Assembly: GCF_964355755.1 (NCBI RefSeq)
Contig: NC_092678.1
Location: forward strand, 23,788,365-23,852,364
Source of the DNA: Antedon mediterranea
Taxonomy: Eukaryota > Echinodermata > Crinoidea > Comatulida > Antedonidae
Length of the DNA: 64,000 nucleotides
Reading direction: 5' to 3'
Below, in pieces: positions 12,110 to 23,797 of the stretch. The notes beneath the pieces are model-generated. The model was given only the letters and a program-made list of their open reading frames with translations. It was not told where the DNA came from and made no database searches. The translations under genes were made by a program, and so were the position numbers. Each line of letters begins with the position of its first letter. The stretch's first letter is position 1.

Positions 12110-13474
12110 TTTCTCAAACGTTAAATATATTTTCCCCAGAAAAAAAAGTAAACTCTACACCAAATATGAATCCTGTTCGTGAGAAGTACAATTTATCACT
12201 AATGTCCAGTGGCTAATATTAAGAAAGAACTGCCAGCACCAAAAGCTGGTCAAAAATATTAGGCGTTCAGATCACTGCGTTTACAGATTTTGTTCGCATT
12301 CCAAAGTCATCGAGTCATTTTCAACTGAAGCTATTGGCCAAATATTGTTGCTCTAAGCTGTAGGACTTCTTGGCATCACTACTTTCGATGTACGTTTTTA
12401 ATTTCAGTCTCAGCATGGGCACTGAACCTGTAATCTATACGAGTTTCATTTCTACGTCATCATAATACATGTTTTTCGAGAACTTTGAGTAATCGGGGAA
12501 AGTTAGGAGCGATGTACTGTGATAAAGAAACCAATGACGTATACAAACAATAATCTAGTTAAATAACATTGTATGATATGAAAAATGCAATCCCAATCGG
12601 AAATGATCGGGTATTCGTTTATTCTGTAACAATGCATCGGGAAAGTTCGAGTTTTCACTTTTTGGCTCTCTTATCTTGAATAATATACAAAATATAGCAG
12701 AAATAAAAATATAGGGTAATAAAAGTTTTTGACCGACACCTTGGTGAGAGCATCCAGGCATCATGCGTATTAACTATTACGCGTTTGAGACAAAACGCTT
12801 ACAAAAGCTAATTAGAGAGGTTGTTCGTGCGCTGCGCACACGTTTATCAAATCTAAGAATTTGACCAATGTATTTTGTGCCTGGTAGAGAGAAATCTATA
12901 AAAACTTGAGGAAATTGATAATTTCCACGCCGACATTTGGTGTCTGATTATATGATTAATAACTTGTAGCCTGCTATTAATTACCTATTCTAAAATGAAT
13001 GAATAGTCGTTGTAGTTCCTAATTTCTTTACTTTTTGATATAAAAAATGCAAAAACATTGTTTGCAAACTAAGGTTGTTTGTACGTTGTTTGCAGCTACC
13101 AAAACAATCACAGTTTTCATATTCATTAAGAAATTAATTTATATCATGTTTTTTCTCAAAAACCCAATCATGCATGACCTATTTTGTCTGCAAAAAGGTC
13201 TTTGAAGAAGTGATTATGACTTCCTTTTATGAGGGCGCTATATACAATATTTTGTTCACAACGTTGGTGTGTGCAGTTACCTGGAAATTCTGATAAATAC
13301 ATGAAATTATCAGGTTTGAGGATAAATAAAACCTTTTTTTGTTATAAATATTAATTACGATTTTGAATAAGATCAGGTAGATCAGGAAAATTGTTGATAT
13401 TTTGTTGTTAAATGGTTGATAAAAGGGATTTAATGAAAAGTTAAGTGACGTGTTGATGTCCACGACAAAACAAG
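12110..13474. other. Divergent intergenic region between the CCDC3-like gene and TMEM115
   Basis: Should hold both promoters. No convincing TATA box or transposon was recognised, and the open frames here have no family support. Confidence 0.4.
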
Positions 13475-15177
13475 ATGGCGTCTTCCACAACAGAAACAAC
13501 ACTAAAAGTTCAAATGAAAATGGAGCATATTCGAACTGCACTTACAAAAGGCAGTGTTGTTATAAAGGCAATATGTGCAGGACTTCTTTTGTTTTACTTC
13601 TTTTCGATTTTTATTGAAAAAGAGAATCTTATGAATGCATTGTCCGTCACACCTGGACTGGTGTTTCCCCCAAGTTTTCATGTGTGGACACTTCTGACAC
13701 ACCCATTCGTAGAAATTCATATTTGGAACGCACTTGTAGGTGTTCTTGCTGTAGCCATATGTGGAAAATTTATAGAACCAGTATGGGGAGCCTTGCAAAT
13801 GCTCATATTCTTTGCTTTGATCACCGTTGGCTCATCAGTTATGTCTTCTTTGGTTTATTTGTTCATCTACATGGGGTCTTCGAATATTTATTATCTTTTT
13901 GACACACACTTTTATGGAATGACCGGAACAATAGCCGGAACTACTGTAGCTTTGAAACAATTGATAGGGGATCAAGAATTACCGACAGGTCCATTGAAAT
14001 TATATGTAAAAGACATTCCGCTGTTATATCTCTTAATGTCTGTCATCCTGAAACTGGTCGGCCTTGTCTCTGGAACACATCCTTGTTTTGTCGGATCAGG
14101 TAATTATTATAAAGATATTACTGTACATTTACACTTTTATTTCGGTTTCTTCGAAATATGTGGGTAACTGATTTTGTTTACATACAACGTTACATCAAAC
14201 ATGCATCAACAAATTGTATTCCATAAAAATAATGAAATATAATATACTGTAATAAATTGATCCTGTATTTAAATAATTCTTAATATTTCATAAAGTTTCA
14301 TTTGTCATTTTGTTTTCATTTTACCATTGAATTACAGGAATATTTGTAGCTTGGGTGTATTTGCGATTTTACCAGAAACAATCTGACGGTAAGATACTAG
14401 GGGATATGTGCGATCACTTCAGTTTTGCCAGCTTCTTCCCAGAAATAATACGACCACCGATCGCAGTCTTTTCCAATACAGGTTTGTACAATACTATAAT
14501 ACAAGTGAGAATCAATATCATAAGGCATTTAATGAATATGCAGACCATCTTAAAATTATGTTAAGTTTCGAGAAATCTATTCTCATCATCTGAACTACAA
14601 TATTATATTGCTAATAAATTTTTTAACAAATTAGGAACCATTCTCCAAATGATTTATTAAAATAATTTAAATGAGATTTTTAAATTTCACTGTAATTTTT
14701 TTTTACAGTTCATGGATTTTTGGTTAAAATCAAAGTTTGTAAGAAACAAGTAAGGAAATACGATGTTGGAGCGCCCTCAGCTATTACAATCACCCTTCCT
14801 GGTACGGACCCCGCTGATGCAGAAAGAAGAAGGTAGGGTACAGTTATTGATCAACATGGTGATTGGCCATTAACCTTCTCAACATTTTATCATTTTGGAT
14901 TTGATAAATTGTATAATAATTAATGAGTGTCATACTTAATGTTTTTGTATTTATTCTTATGCTATTTTTTTAAACATTCAGACAACTCGCCTTGAAAGCA
15001 TTGAATGAACGACTGACTCGTGTTGAGCAACAAACAGAATGGCCTAGCATGGATGATCAGCCAAGCACGTCGGACGATGCGAGCCAGCCTCCAAGTCTAA
15101 AAGAAGAAGCAGTGGCTGATAAACAAGACGTACTCGTTGATATCGAAGGAAGCGCTACAGGAATGACGAGTACGTGA
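13475..15177 (+). CDS. TMEM115: TMEM115, Golgi rhomboid-like membrane protein
   Basis: Four exons, 13475-14099, 14338-14481, 14709-14832 and 14982-15177, in consistent phase (1, 1, 2), encode 362 residues; human TMEM115 has about 350. The N-terminal half has several hydrophobic segments of the rhomboid-like fold without catalytic residues. It includes VTPGLVFPPSFHVWTLLTHP and FIEPVWGALQMLIFF, both hallmarks of this family. The second half contains WVYLRFYQ, DMCDHFSFASFFPEI, KYDVGAPSAITITLPGTDP, ALKALNERL and WPSMDD. These follow the vertebrate protein almost residue for residue, up to an acidic, variable tail. TMEM115 is a Golgi protein linked to retrograde Golgi-to-ER transport. The start ATG sits in a good context (AACAAGATGG). 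Confidence 0.95.
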
Positions 15178-15544
15178 CAACCAATCAACCGGAGTTTAAC
15201 GCCGGATCTGTGTGAAAAGGATATATTAATGTTTTAGAGATATAGTCTGTGCTATTTGAAGGCCAGACAGTCAAACTTACAATAGTCAGTAGACTAACAT
15301 CAACTAGGCTTCAACTGCTAAGAAAGCTGAATAACATAAAAATAATTCAAGGTGCACTTTTACAGAAGTACAGTTTGTGAGGAATGTAATTCAAACTAAG
15401 ATTTTCCCTCACAGTAACATATTCAATGATAATTGATATATCATTAATTAATACTGTACACTGTATGTATCACATAAAACATGTAAAAAATATTTTCTTA
15501 CAGATGTTAATTAACCTCACTTTCCCTGATACAGTTTGTTCTCC

Positions 15545-15635
15545 CATGTGCTGGCATCCCTGTGCGAGAGTTTGATTCGAACCTCGATCTCACGATCAGT
15601 AGTTGAATGCCTAACACACTGCGCCATACACCCTT
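15545..15635 (-). mobile_element. tRNA-derived SINE head
   Basis: On the minus strand: A-box-like ATGGCGCAGTGTGTTAGGC and B box GAGGTTCGAATCAAAC at tRNA-like spacing. The anticodon arm is not tRNA-like, so a SINE head fits better than a working tRNA gene. Confidence 0.5.
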
Positions 15636-16652
15636 ACAAGTTCATAGGCAAAACTCTACTATTTGAATCAAAGGTGTTGTATACAAACTATAGTGTAAAT
15701 GTATGCAGTATACAATATTAGGTACATGATGTACAGTAACTATATCAACCAGATGGATTACTATATATTTAAATTTATAGATTTTTATTACAGTATTGAT
15801 ATATACAAAAATGTAAAATTTGTTTATTAACTTGATAAATATTATATTAACCAAGCTATTGAATCTAAGCAATATGTGCGAGTAAAATCTAAGTAAAAAC
15901 GTGTTATTGTAAGGCAGTATGGTAACAACGTAAGCTAGGATTTAACCTGTAGTAGGCTGGCATCCCATCCAGGGAGAGGTCACACCCTGTCGACCTATTA
16001 GCAACTATGATTGAATCACTTGGACATTTTAACATTTATTTTGTTTTTTTATATTTTAATTGGGTCTTTATAATTATTATTTGTCATTTTAAAATGATTC
16101 TGGTAATAGATTAGATTATTTTTAATGCTCATAATTATACAGTACATGCATATAGATTAAATTCCATCCCTTTTGTATTTTGATGCGACTGAAAATTGTT
16201 ACCCGTGTGTTGTCCTCTGTCCTTATATACAAGAGGTAGAATTACATACGTTGGTACTTGCACATTTGTTGTTTTTGTGATGTCATGTTGAACCAGTAAA
16301 CTCATGACAAGCTCCATTTTTTCCCTAGTGGTCTAGCCTAACGTATTGCACACATCGATTGTACTGTACTCTCCTTTCACAATGAATGCCAAACAGTTAC
16401 TGTATTATATATGAATAATATACTGTACATAAATTGATTTTTATAGGCTTTCATTTTTTTTTTTTAAATTTGTACCCCTTCCCTTATTTTGAAATTGACA
16501 ACACAAGATTTTAATGCCTAAATACTGTAGTGTTAAAACATGTTGACCTTTGTTAGTTCCTCAGGAAATAAATTTTTATTTATTTTAATTGCTTAATAAT
16601 GGAAAATACAAAAGGTTATGTAGCAAAACCTAGGTGGTAAAAAGAGGCTTCT

Positions 16653-16791
16653 TAAAGCTCTGTCTGCACTATCAAACCTTGACAAAAAAATGTGATGTGC
16701 CCATATATAGACATGATGATGTCATATCACTACCATATTTGGGCACATTACACTTTTTCTCACACTATTTTGATAGTGTACACAAGTTTTA
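16653..16791. mobile_element. MITE family A copy
   Basis: Starts TAAAGCTCTGTCTGCACTAT and ends TTTGATAGTGTACACAAG. Here the internal TGATGTCATATCAC segment is in the orientation opposite to the copy at 10319. Confidence 0.7.
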
Positions 16792-17085
16792 AGGTTGGTG
16801 GAATAAATGTTGGCTACTTGCCCTATTACCATCCACAAATGTCAAAACTAAAAATAATTCAAAATCAATTAAAATATTTAAAAAATGTTTTCAAATGTTT
16901 ATTCAGGCATTGTACTAACATGCGGCAATGCTATCAACATAACATAAACATGTTTTAGAATTATTCATTCTAGTTAATTTACTTGATTTGTATAACTAAA
17001 ATGCTTATAATTAAAATTGAATCAAACTGGTTGTCAATTTTGTGTTTTACAATGACACACATTCATAGTTAGCAGTTCCGTGACA

Positions 17086-17091
17086 TTTATT
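17086..17091 (-). terminator. Poly(A) signal of the SEPHS-family gene
   Basis: AATAAA on the minus strand, about 265 bases after the stop codon at 17357-17359. Confidence 0.45.
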
Positions 17092-17356
17092 CTTCCGATA
17101 TGATTGTAACCGTTGGTCAAAGGTTATACGAGAACTGCTTAACAGTTAGCTTCAAGGTCAAAGGTTATAAGAGGACAACAGTTTTAGCTTCAAAATTATA
17201 GGCAAAACGTTACTATTTAAAATGAAATAACTGATTGTATTTGGCACTATAAAATTGCTATGACGATGATGATGAATTGCAATAAGTGAAACATGATATA
17301 TGATTTAAAAATACAATTTTCTGTGCATTTTGGGAATAAAAATGACCATAATTATA

Positions 17357-20300
17357 TTATTTCATCTTGGTGGTGACCTCTATGACTCGTGGTTTGTCGA
17401 TAACTTTAGCTTTTCGTTCTCCTTTTTCAACTATTCCAATTATCCACGCCGTGTGGCCATCGACTCGTTCAATTTCCTTGCAGTAGGCGGCAGCTTGTTC
17501 TCGTGGGAAGGCGATTAGTAGGCCTCCTGTTAAAAAAGGAAATAATGAATAAAAAATATATTAGAAAAATTTATTTATTCATACATCCTTTCTAATGATG
17601 GTGTAATTAGTGATTTAGCAAAGCTAACCTGATGTTTCTGGAGAAACTCCCTGCGTAAGTTTAAACGTATTACCATACGATGAAAACTGTTGAATAGCGA
17701 ATGGTTTGGCAACGGATGACATCTTTCCAATCACTGGTAGATTGTGGATGACAAAGTTCACATCGTTTCGTTGATTTTTAACTAATTGTTTTGCTGCGCC
17801 TAGTATTCCATATCCATCAACGTTTGTAGCACCGTGTGCGTTAAACTTTCGCATCGTGTCTGCAGCTGTATAAAACAGAGAAATGATAGCAACACTGTTA
17901 AAGCTTGTATCATCTACAAACGGCGTTTGTCTTTAACAAGTTTGCCAATAACTATATACAATATACAATCAATACCGGAATATGGAAAACCTTCTTTTCT
18001 TGAGATCCAAAAGGTACCAAATTCATTTTTACTATTAAAAACCAATTCCGAATACCATACAATTCCAGAAAACCAGACATATTAGGCCAGCTTAAAAGTG
18101 AGAGTTGAATTAAAAATAAAACTTTGTATTGTTTATATTCTTCTGGAAGATAAAGAATTAATAGTTATATGGCCGAGCGGTTAAGGCAGGGGCGCCGTTT
18201 ACCGTATCTAAAGAGCCAACAACAACATCGGCAAGGGTTCGAGGGCGACTCGCTCCTAGTTCTGGTGGTGGAACAAGTCTTCTCGGATAAGGACTATAAA
18301 CCGTAGGTCCAGTGTACACAGTTATAACCTGTGTGTACTTTAAAGAACCCAGTTCATTATTCGAAAAAGAGTAGGGGGTTACCCCGGTGAACTGGTTCAC
18401 ACAATAGCCCCTGTATCAGGAGGATTACCACCTATCTGATAGGACAGTGATTAATTCACTATTGGTAATCCTTGGCCACATTGCCTAAAGACATAAAATA
18501 AAATAAAATAAAATAGTTAAAATCTGCCTACCATTGTTGTTCAGTCTAGCCATGTTATACATAGCTTCTTGGTAGGCTCTTTCTACGTCTTCAGCAGCAG
18601 CTATTGGCTTGATTCGGTTCCATTTGTCTGTCAACTCAAGGAACTGATGGACTTGTACTGCGACACTGGTTCCTAGTGGTTTGGTCAAAACAAGAACATC
18701 TCCAACAATAGCACTGTCTGGCCTAAAATTACAAAAATGTTTAATTTATTTAGTGCACACCTACAGTGAGTTAATAATAATAATAATATAACCCATACTT
18801 TGTAAACTAATGCTCTGTTACACTATCAAACTAGTTAGACAAAAAATGTGTGATGTGTCAAAATATGGTACGGTAGTTATGGTACGGTAGTTATGTGACG
18901 TCACTGTGTCCAATGGACAGCGCATCACATTATGTTGTCATGTTGACAGTGTAGACAGAGCTTAAGACTTGATATGAAAGGCTTAGGCCGAGTTGTCTGG
19001 CATGAACAAATCCATTAAGACATACGTGATAATATCATGAGGGGGTATGATAACTGTGGTCGTTCCTCCAACCACACACCATGGGTTCAAATAGGTCCTT
19101 CCAGCAATCACATCCGTTTTTGCTTCTTTTGCCATATCCTGTAAAAAGAATAGTCTTATATAAATAATTTTTATTATTTGATTTGTTAATTCATTCTGAC
19201 TTCTGAGGACGTTCGAAGTATATTGATTGAAACGTTGAGAAACCCAACAGTTCTTTTCAGAACTATATACACGTAGTGTACCGAAAAACTTGATATCAAC
19301 ATATTATTATCTAATTTGAATATAAATCATTTTTATCATGATTAATGGATTGCACTGTAGAGTAGTTGCCAGACTATTCCATTTTTCTATGTGGGTGGTA
19401 TACTTTATCTTGGTATGTAGGCACAGACTAAACACTGCTGTAAAGATACTTACTTTAAAACCCTGAACAATCAATGGAGCTATTGCGTCTCTTTCCTTGT
19501 CAGAAAACTTATTTGGAAGACCAAGTTGCATGACAATTGTGTCACATTTGAGAATTCCAATTGCATACAAGTCACCGAGCGTACTGGAGCAGGCTATTTT
19601 ACCCTGGAAATTAAAAAAAAAAAGATTACTAAAAAAAGATATCTATCGGTAAATGACTCACAGTTTTAAACTGAGAAGAATGACTGCAGTTACTGCAGTA
19701 TTGGCGAATGACTGCTAGTTACTGCAGTAATTACTTACCATCATATAGGGATCATCCACCAATGCTGGACTCATATTTGTGCTTTGAATCATGCTAAACC
19801 CTCCATTGCAAGGCCTAATCCCAATATGCGAGTTCTCACCTACAGAAAAAAAAGGAAATCAAATTGGTTCAAATCAAATACTACTTACACTAGTACTACC
19901 AAAACTAGTTTACGACCTACATACAGTACATAGTTCATTTGTAAACAAGACAACATACATAAAATCAAATATAATTATTATTATTTAATATTATTGTAAT
20001 AAATAAATGTAGGCAATTTATGTAACAAGGCCTATTGAAATTTATTTTATATTTAGTATATTGACTCCCTCCCCAACCCTCTCAAATTAAAATGAAAAAA
20101 AAAAACAAATGAAAAAAAAACAAACCCCAATATCATTATGTAAACAAAAACAAACAAAACCTCGTGGGACCAAGCACCGGGAACCATAATACTAGTAGTA
20201 AGGCTTTCTCAAGCACTTCCTATTCCTAGCCCACAAAACACAGAACAAAGCATGAAAATCGCCATGAAGTATGCCTTCCAATAATTGTTAAAAATTGTGA

Positions 20301-20761
20301 ACAATGCTAGGATTAAATCAACTATTAAACTATTACCACAGTTTATGCGTTTATTTATTATATGTTTTTAGAATTAAAATCATAAATTATGTGTAAAATA
20401 GAAGCAGACCGTTTGATGTGTGAATCAAAAAATCTACTTGATATCAGGGTACGAAAAGGCACCCAAGCCTACTCAAAATGAAGTTAGCCAATCAATTTCC
20501 CAGTGTTTACAAATGTTTTAACGGTGTAAACATTGACTTACCAAGTTGTGGTACAATGGATTGAGGTTGATCAAGCAAGCCCATGGTATTTTGATCTTGT
20601 GCAAGAAGTTCGTTTTCCTCATCTTTGAATATCTTCAGTAGTTTATCTGTAGAATCCTCCGGCAAGGAGCAAGCAGACCCTTTCAAATCCACAGATTTCG
20701 ACATGCGAAATGACTTGTCTAAATCGTGGTCTTCTGGGTTAAATATAGGTCGTTGGGCCAT
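17357..20761 (-). CDS. SEPHS1: Selenophosphate synthetase family protein, probable pseudoenzyme
   Basis: Seven exons: 20542-20761, 19739-19839, 19454-19603, 19026-19138, 18532-18722, 17629-17865 and 17357-17526. Phases agree throughout and give 393 residues, the normal SEPHS length. Homology runs end to end: [86 protein letters not shown] and [10 protein letters not shown]. The family makes selenophosphate from selenide and ATP (SEPHS2), while SEPHS1 has another role. In this protein the catalytic motif reads KGSACSLP: Ser29 stands at the Sec/Cys/Thr site and Ser32 replaces the invariant Lys. Other changes are Asn95 for the Asp of TTD, Ser114 for Asn, Arg171 for Gln, and Asn273 for the Asp of ATD. 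I infer loss of synthetase activity. No in-frame UGA was seen. Confidence 0.9.
18158..18515 (+). mobile_element. tRNA-derived SINE with conserved-looking central domain and (AAAAT)n tail
   Basis: Begins with a Leu/Ser-type tRNA-like head: A box GGCCGAGCGGTTAAGGC, B box AGGGTTCGAGGGC. A body follows containing TCGGATAAGGACTATAAACC and CGAAAAAGAGTAGGGGGTTA, and a tail of AAAAT repeats at about 18491-18513. The body strings resemble the central domain of SINE superfamilies widespread in animals (as I recall from fish and other deuterostomes). It sits in the sense-neutral interior of a SEPHS intron. Confidence 0.65.
18811..18964. mobile_element. MITE family A copy in a SEPHS intron
   Basis: TGCTCTGTTACACTATCAAA at the left, CAGTGTAGACAGAGCTTAAG at the right. 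The interior has a small duplication of a TATGGTACGGTAGT unit. Confidence 0.7.
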
Positions 20762-20955
20762 TTTCAGGGTTTTAATACGTTACAAAATGGACAATTAAAC
20801 ACTAAAAAGTTAATAATTTTCAAAAGACGGTACTAATTAGGTGCAATTTGTAAATAATCTTGACGGTAACGAAATTATATTTCAACCACACTGATAAATC
20901 CCCGCGCTAGGGTCGGCGAGTACCGTACCAGATTCTACAACAGCTTGACCTATGC

Positions 20956-20970
20956 TTCCCACAATGCACC
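20956..20970 (-). promoter_or_regulatory. Possible ZNF143/Staf-type site upstream of the SEPHS-family gene
   Basis: TTCCCACAATGCACC (plus-strand reading) lies about 200 bases upstream of the start codon. It resembles the CCCA-x-x-ATGC core bound by ZNF143/Staf at many animal promoters. The match is short and its function is inferred from position only. Confidence 0.3.
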
Positions 20971-21944
20971 ATTTTGACGCCCTCGTACGAGGTTAAAATA
21001 CTGTGTAGAATTTTAACAAGCTTTTCCCAATAATTCGCATAAAATAAAACAATTTTCAGACAACATACAATTCAAAATTAATACTCTGTATTTTTATAAA
21101 CTATTTTAGACCTATTCAAATGTGTAATGATAATCATAAATGTGATTTAAAGCAATAAAATGTTAATATTTATTATTAGTAGCCTAGGGTGTTCGTAACA
21201 TTTATTTAGTAGCTAAAGGGGCTTCCTTCACCTTATTCCTGGATTCTGATAACATAGGGAAAATGATAAATATAGGAATGACATCTTCAAATGAATACAA
21301 ATAAAAAGAGCCCAGGTTTTGATTGTCTTATATATAATTTTATGTATTATCTATGCTATAAGCGCGCTTACCTGTATTTATTTAATTATTTTTTAGGTAA
21401 AAGAAAACAGTGGTGGATTCAGAGGGAGGGGCGCACCTTCTGAAAACAAACAAAAAACACATTTAGGCCTAAAGCCTTAACACTCTTTCACTATGTATAT
21501 TATTTAACATAACTAGGCCAACATGATAACTTCGAAGTCACGTCACTTTTTGAAATGTTAGAGGAAGGACCAGCTAGGCCTACTACGGCTGAGCTGAGAA
21601 ATTGAAAAATAGAGCTGCTAGGTCCCCTGAAATTATAGCCTATTTACTTTATTGGCAACAAAAACAGCATAAATATAAACAATCATTTTTGTTGACAAAA
21701 GGTGATAAGATTTAGTTAAAAGAAACTAATTGCACGTATACATGAAAATATGAAACGAAATTATAAGTCTACAGGACCAGTCCACCATGCTTGGTGGAGC
21801 TAATAATTTTGAAAAATTCGAAATATGGATAGAAAGAATATAAGTCTCCACGACCAGCCCCTGCCTATCAAATTAACTTGACTCTCTAAATATCTCTTTA
21901 AAAAAAAAAAAAAAAAAATTATATTTATTAAAAAAATAATTCCG

Positions 21945-22030
21945 TAGAGATTCGAACCCCAGCTAGTAGAGTTGAGAGAATTCAAACAATAGGCTAGTTC
22001 ACAGAGCACTACCCGTTACGCCACAAGTAC
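21945..22030 (-). mobile_element. tRNA-derived SINE head
   Basis: Minus strand: A-box-like TTGTGGCGTAACGGGTAGTG and B box GGGGTTCGAATC. A poly(A)/poly(T) run lies close by at about 21898-21920, consistent with the 3' tail of a retroposed copy. Confidence 0.5.
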
Positions 22031-22162
22031 ACGAGCAATGAATAGTGACAATAGGATATTCTTAAACGCGCTTCATATTACGTCATTCTAATCGTTACGT
22101 CATAATTTGCATGACGTCATTTTGAAGAAACGAATCTAGTTTTAACGTTGACATAAACCAGA

Positions 22163-22400
22163 GGGCCGGATAGCTCAGTCGGTAGAGCGTCGTGGAACAC
22201 GATTATCATGGGTTCAAACCCCATGCCGGTCGGTGGAAAAGAGTTAAAGCTATGCGAGCTTCTGTGTTTGGGGTTCACAGATTTAAACGTCCCCCTTTCC
22301 ACCACACATTATGAGGCGATAACATCAAAGCATCTGATGTGTGGTACCCCCAAGGCTGTGAGAGAGCCTTACCGTGCTAGAGGCAAGGGAGCACACCATA
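22163..22400 (+). mobile_element. SINE with a near-complete tRNA-like head
   Basis: The head at 22163-22232 has a six-pair acceptor stem (GGCCGG / CCGGTC), a perfect D stem (GCTC / GAGC), and a T arm with the canonical TTCAAAC loop. The A box (TAGCTCAGTCGGTAGAGC) and B box (GGGTTCAAACCCC) are excellent. The anticodon arm is about four bases too short and lacks U33. A non-tRNA body follows, so this is a SINE head and not a functional tRNA gene. Confidence 0.6.
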
Positions 22401-23797
22401 TTTTTTTTCTGTGGCTTCCCGCCTCCTTTCGATGTGGTAAATTTTATGTTTGGCGCCCTCAATTTTAATGTCGGAAAAAAGGGAATTGTAATTCTCTTCG
22501 TTACGTGTTTGGAAGATAATTTATATCTCATCGTAGTTTGGTATGTCGTGCGTTGTTATGCAAATGAGTTTGTGCAGGTGAAGTAGGAAAGCTATGGTAT
22601 TGTTAGTCATTCGCTGACAACACGCCACACTGTTACATTTTGATTCTGTTAATCTTTTCCATTTTAGAACCAGTCACCACTGAATGAGGACCTGTGGTGG
22701 CGAAGCGCGAATTTTGTTGAATGACACCCCTAGATGATACTCTAACACGTAAAATTCATGATAAATGGCCCCTAGGGCACATCTCTCTGCTAACATCAAA
22801 GACAATTTGGAATTAGTAGGTGGTGTAAAACTAGCTAACCCCAATGATATTTATGTGATTATTTTTACCATATCACTAAATGCGTCTTTTTTCCTTTCAT
22901 GCATTCTTAATAAGCAAACACGGCTCTCTGTGGCCTATAGAAATTTTCTTTTGTTAAAGAAAAATATTACGACAATCCCGAAATAATAAACACGGTAGTG
23001 AAGGTCGTCAAAATTCCCTAAATATTTTAGTTGACAAAACTCCTAATCTTATATTTTTGTCTGCTGTATTATTCTTTCTTTCTGTCCATCTTTTGTTCGC
23101 GTTTCTCTAAACCTTGTAAACATTTTGAATTTGAATTTCTTCATTTAGTAAATTAAAACACAATTACAACACACGGAAATAGCAAGGGCCAACTTTTTGG
23201 AGTAAAGATATGTGTATGTTTAAAATTAAAAATCTTAATTTCTGATCAATTTCACGCACGGTTCCAGTTTTAGGACATTTTGAGCATTTCAACAATTGTT
23301 TTTAAAAGTTACTTAATTCGTTGATTCAGAATGTATAGCGAATTTATGTTTTGTGTTCCTGACATGAAAGTAAATAGTGTTATACTGTATATATTCAATA
23401 GCTTGATTTGTTGTCATCGAACACTATGGCAGCAAACCAGAAGGAAGAAGAATAGTTTAATTAGAAATTCCTGCTACCCAACAAACTTGCTATCCCGCAC
23501 CGTATTGAACAATGCACGCCGCGACCGCATGTAAAGAATATAACTCATAGGCCTACTTGGTACAGTTGGCCTATTGTTATGCATTTTTTGCATTATACAT
23601 GGTTACGCATATATTATTAAACATTAAAGGATTTTTGACGTCACTGGGCAGTCTGCAAACCAATTTTGCAAAACACTGACTCGTCAATTATTTGTATGGA
23701 AGTCGAGTTCGTGGAAACAGCTCTTTCATATAGCGTCGTTGCAGCCCCATAATTCGTTCGTAGTTATAAATCTATAGGTTTATAGCTAATTTGTCAT

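Larger units (their letters stand above)
15178..17085. other. TMEM115 3' UTR and convergent intergenic region
   Basis: No further gene. A possible AATAAA for TMEM115 is at 16567-16572, about 1.4 kb from the stop. The region holds a minus-strand SINE head near 15545-15635 and a MITE family A copy at 16653-16791. Confidence 0.4.
20971..23797. other. Intergenic region with SINEs, no gene seen
   Basis: Contains a minus-strand SINE head (21945-22030), a plus-strand SINE (22163-22400), a poly(A) run near 21901, and a fragment at 23040-23160 resembling the left part of the 2447-4004 element. The open frames at 22208-22586 lie inside the SINE and are not genes. Confidence 0.5.

Noticed and set aside
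22163-22232. Functional tRNA gene
   Set aside because: The anticodon arm is about four bases too short and lacks U33, and a non-tRNA body follows directly.
22208-22586. Protein-coding frames of 86 and 70 codons
   Set aside because: They lie inside SINE sequence, overlap each other on the same strand and have no family match.
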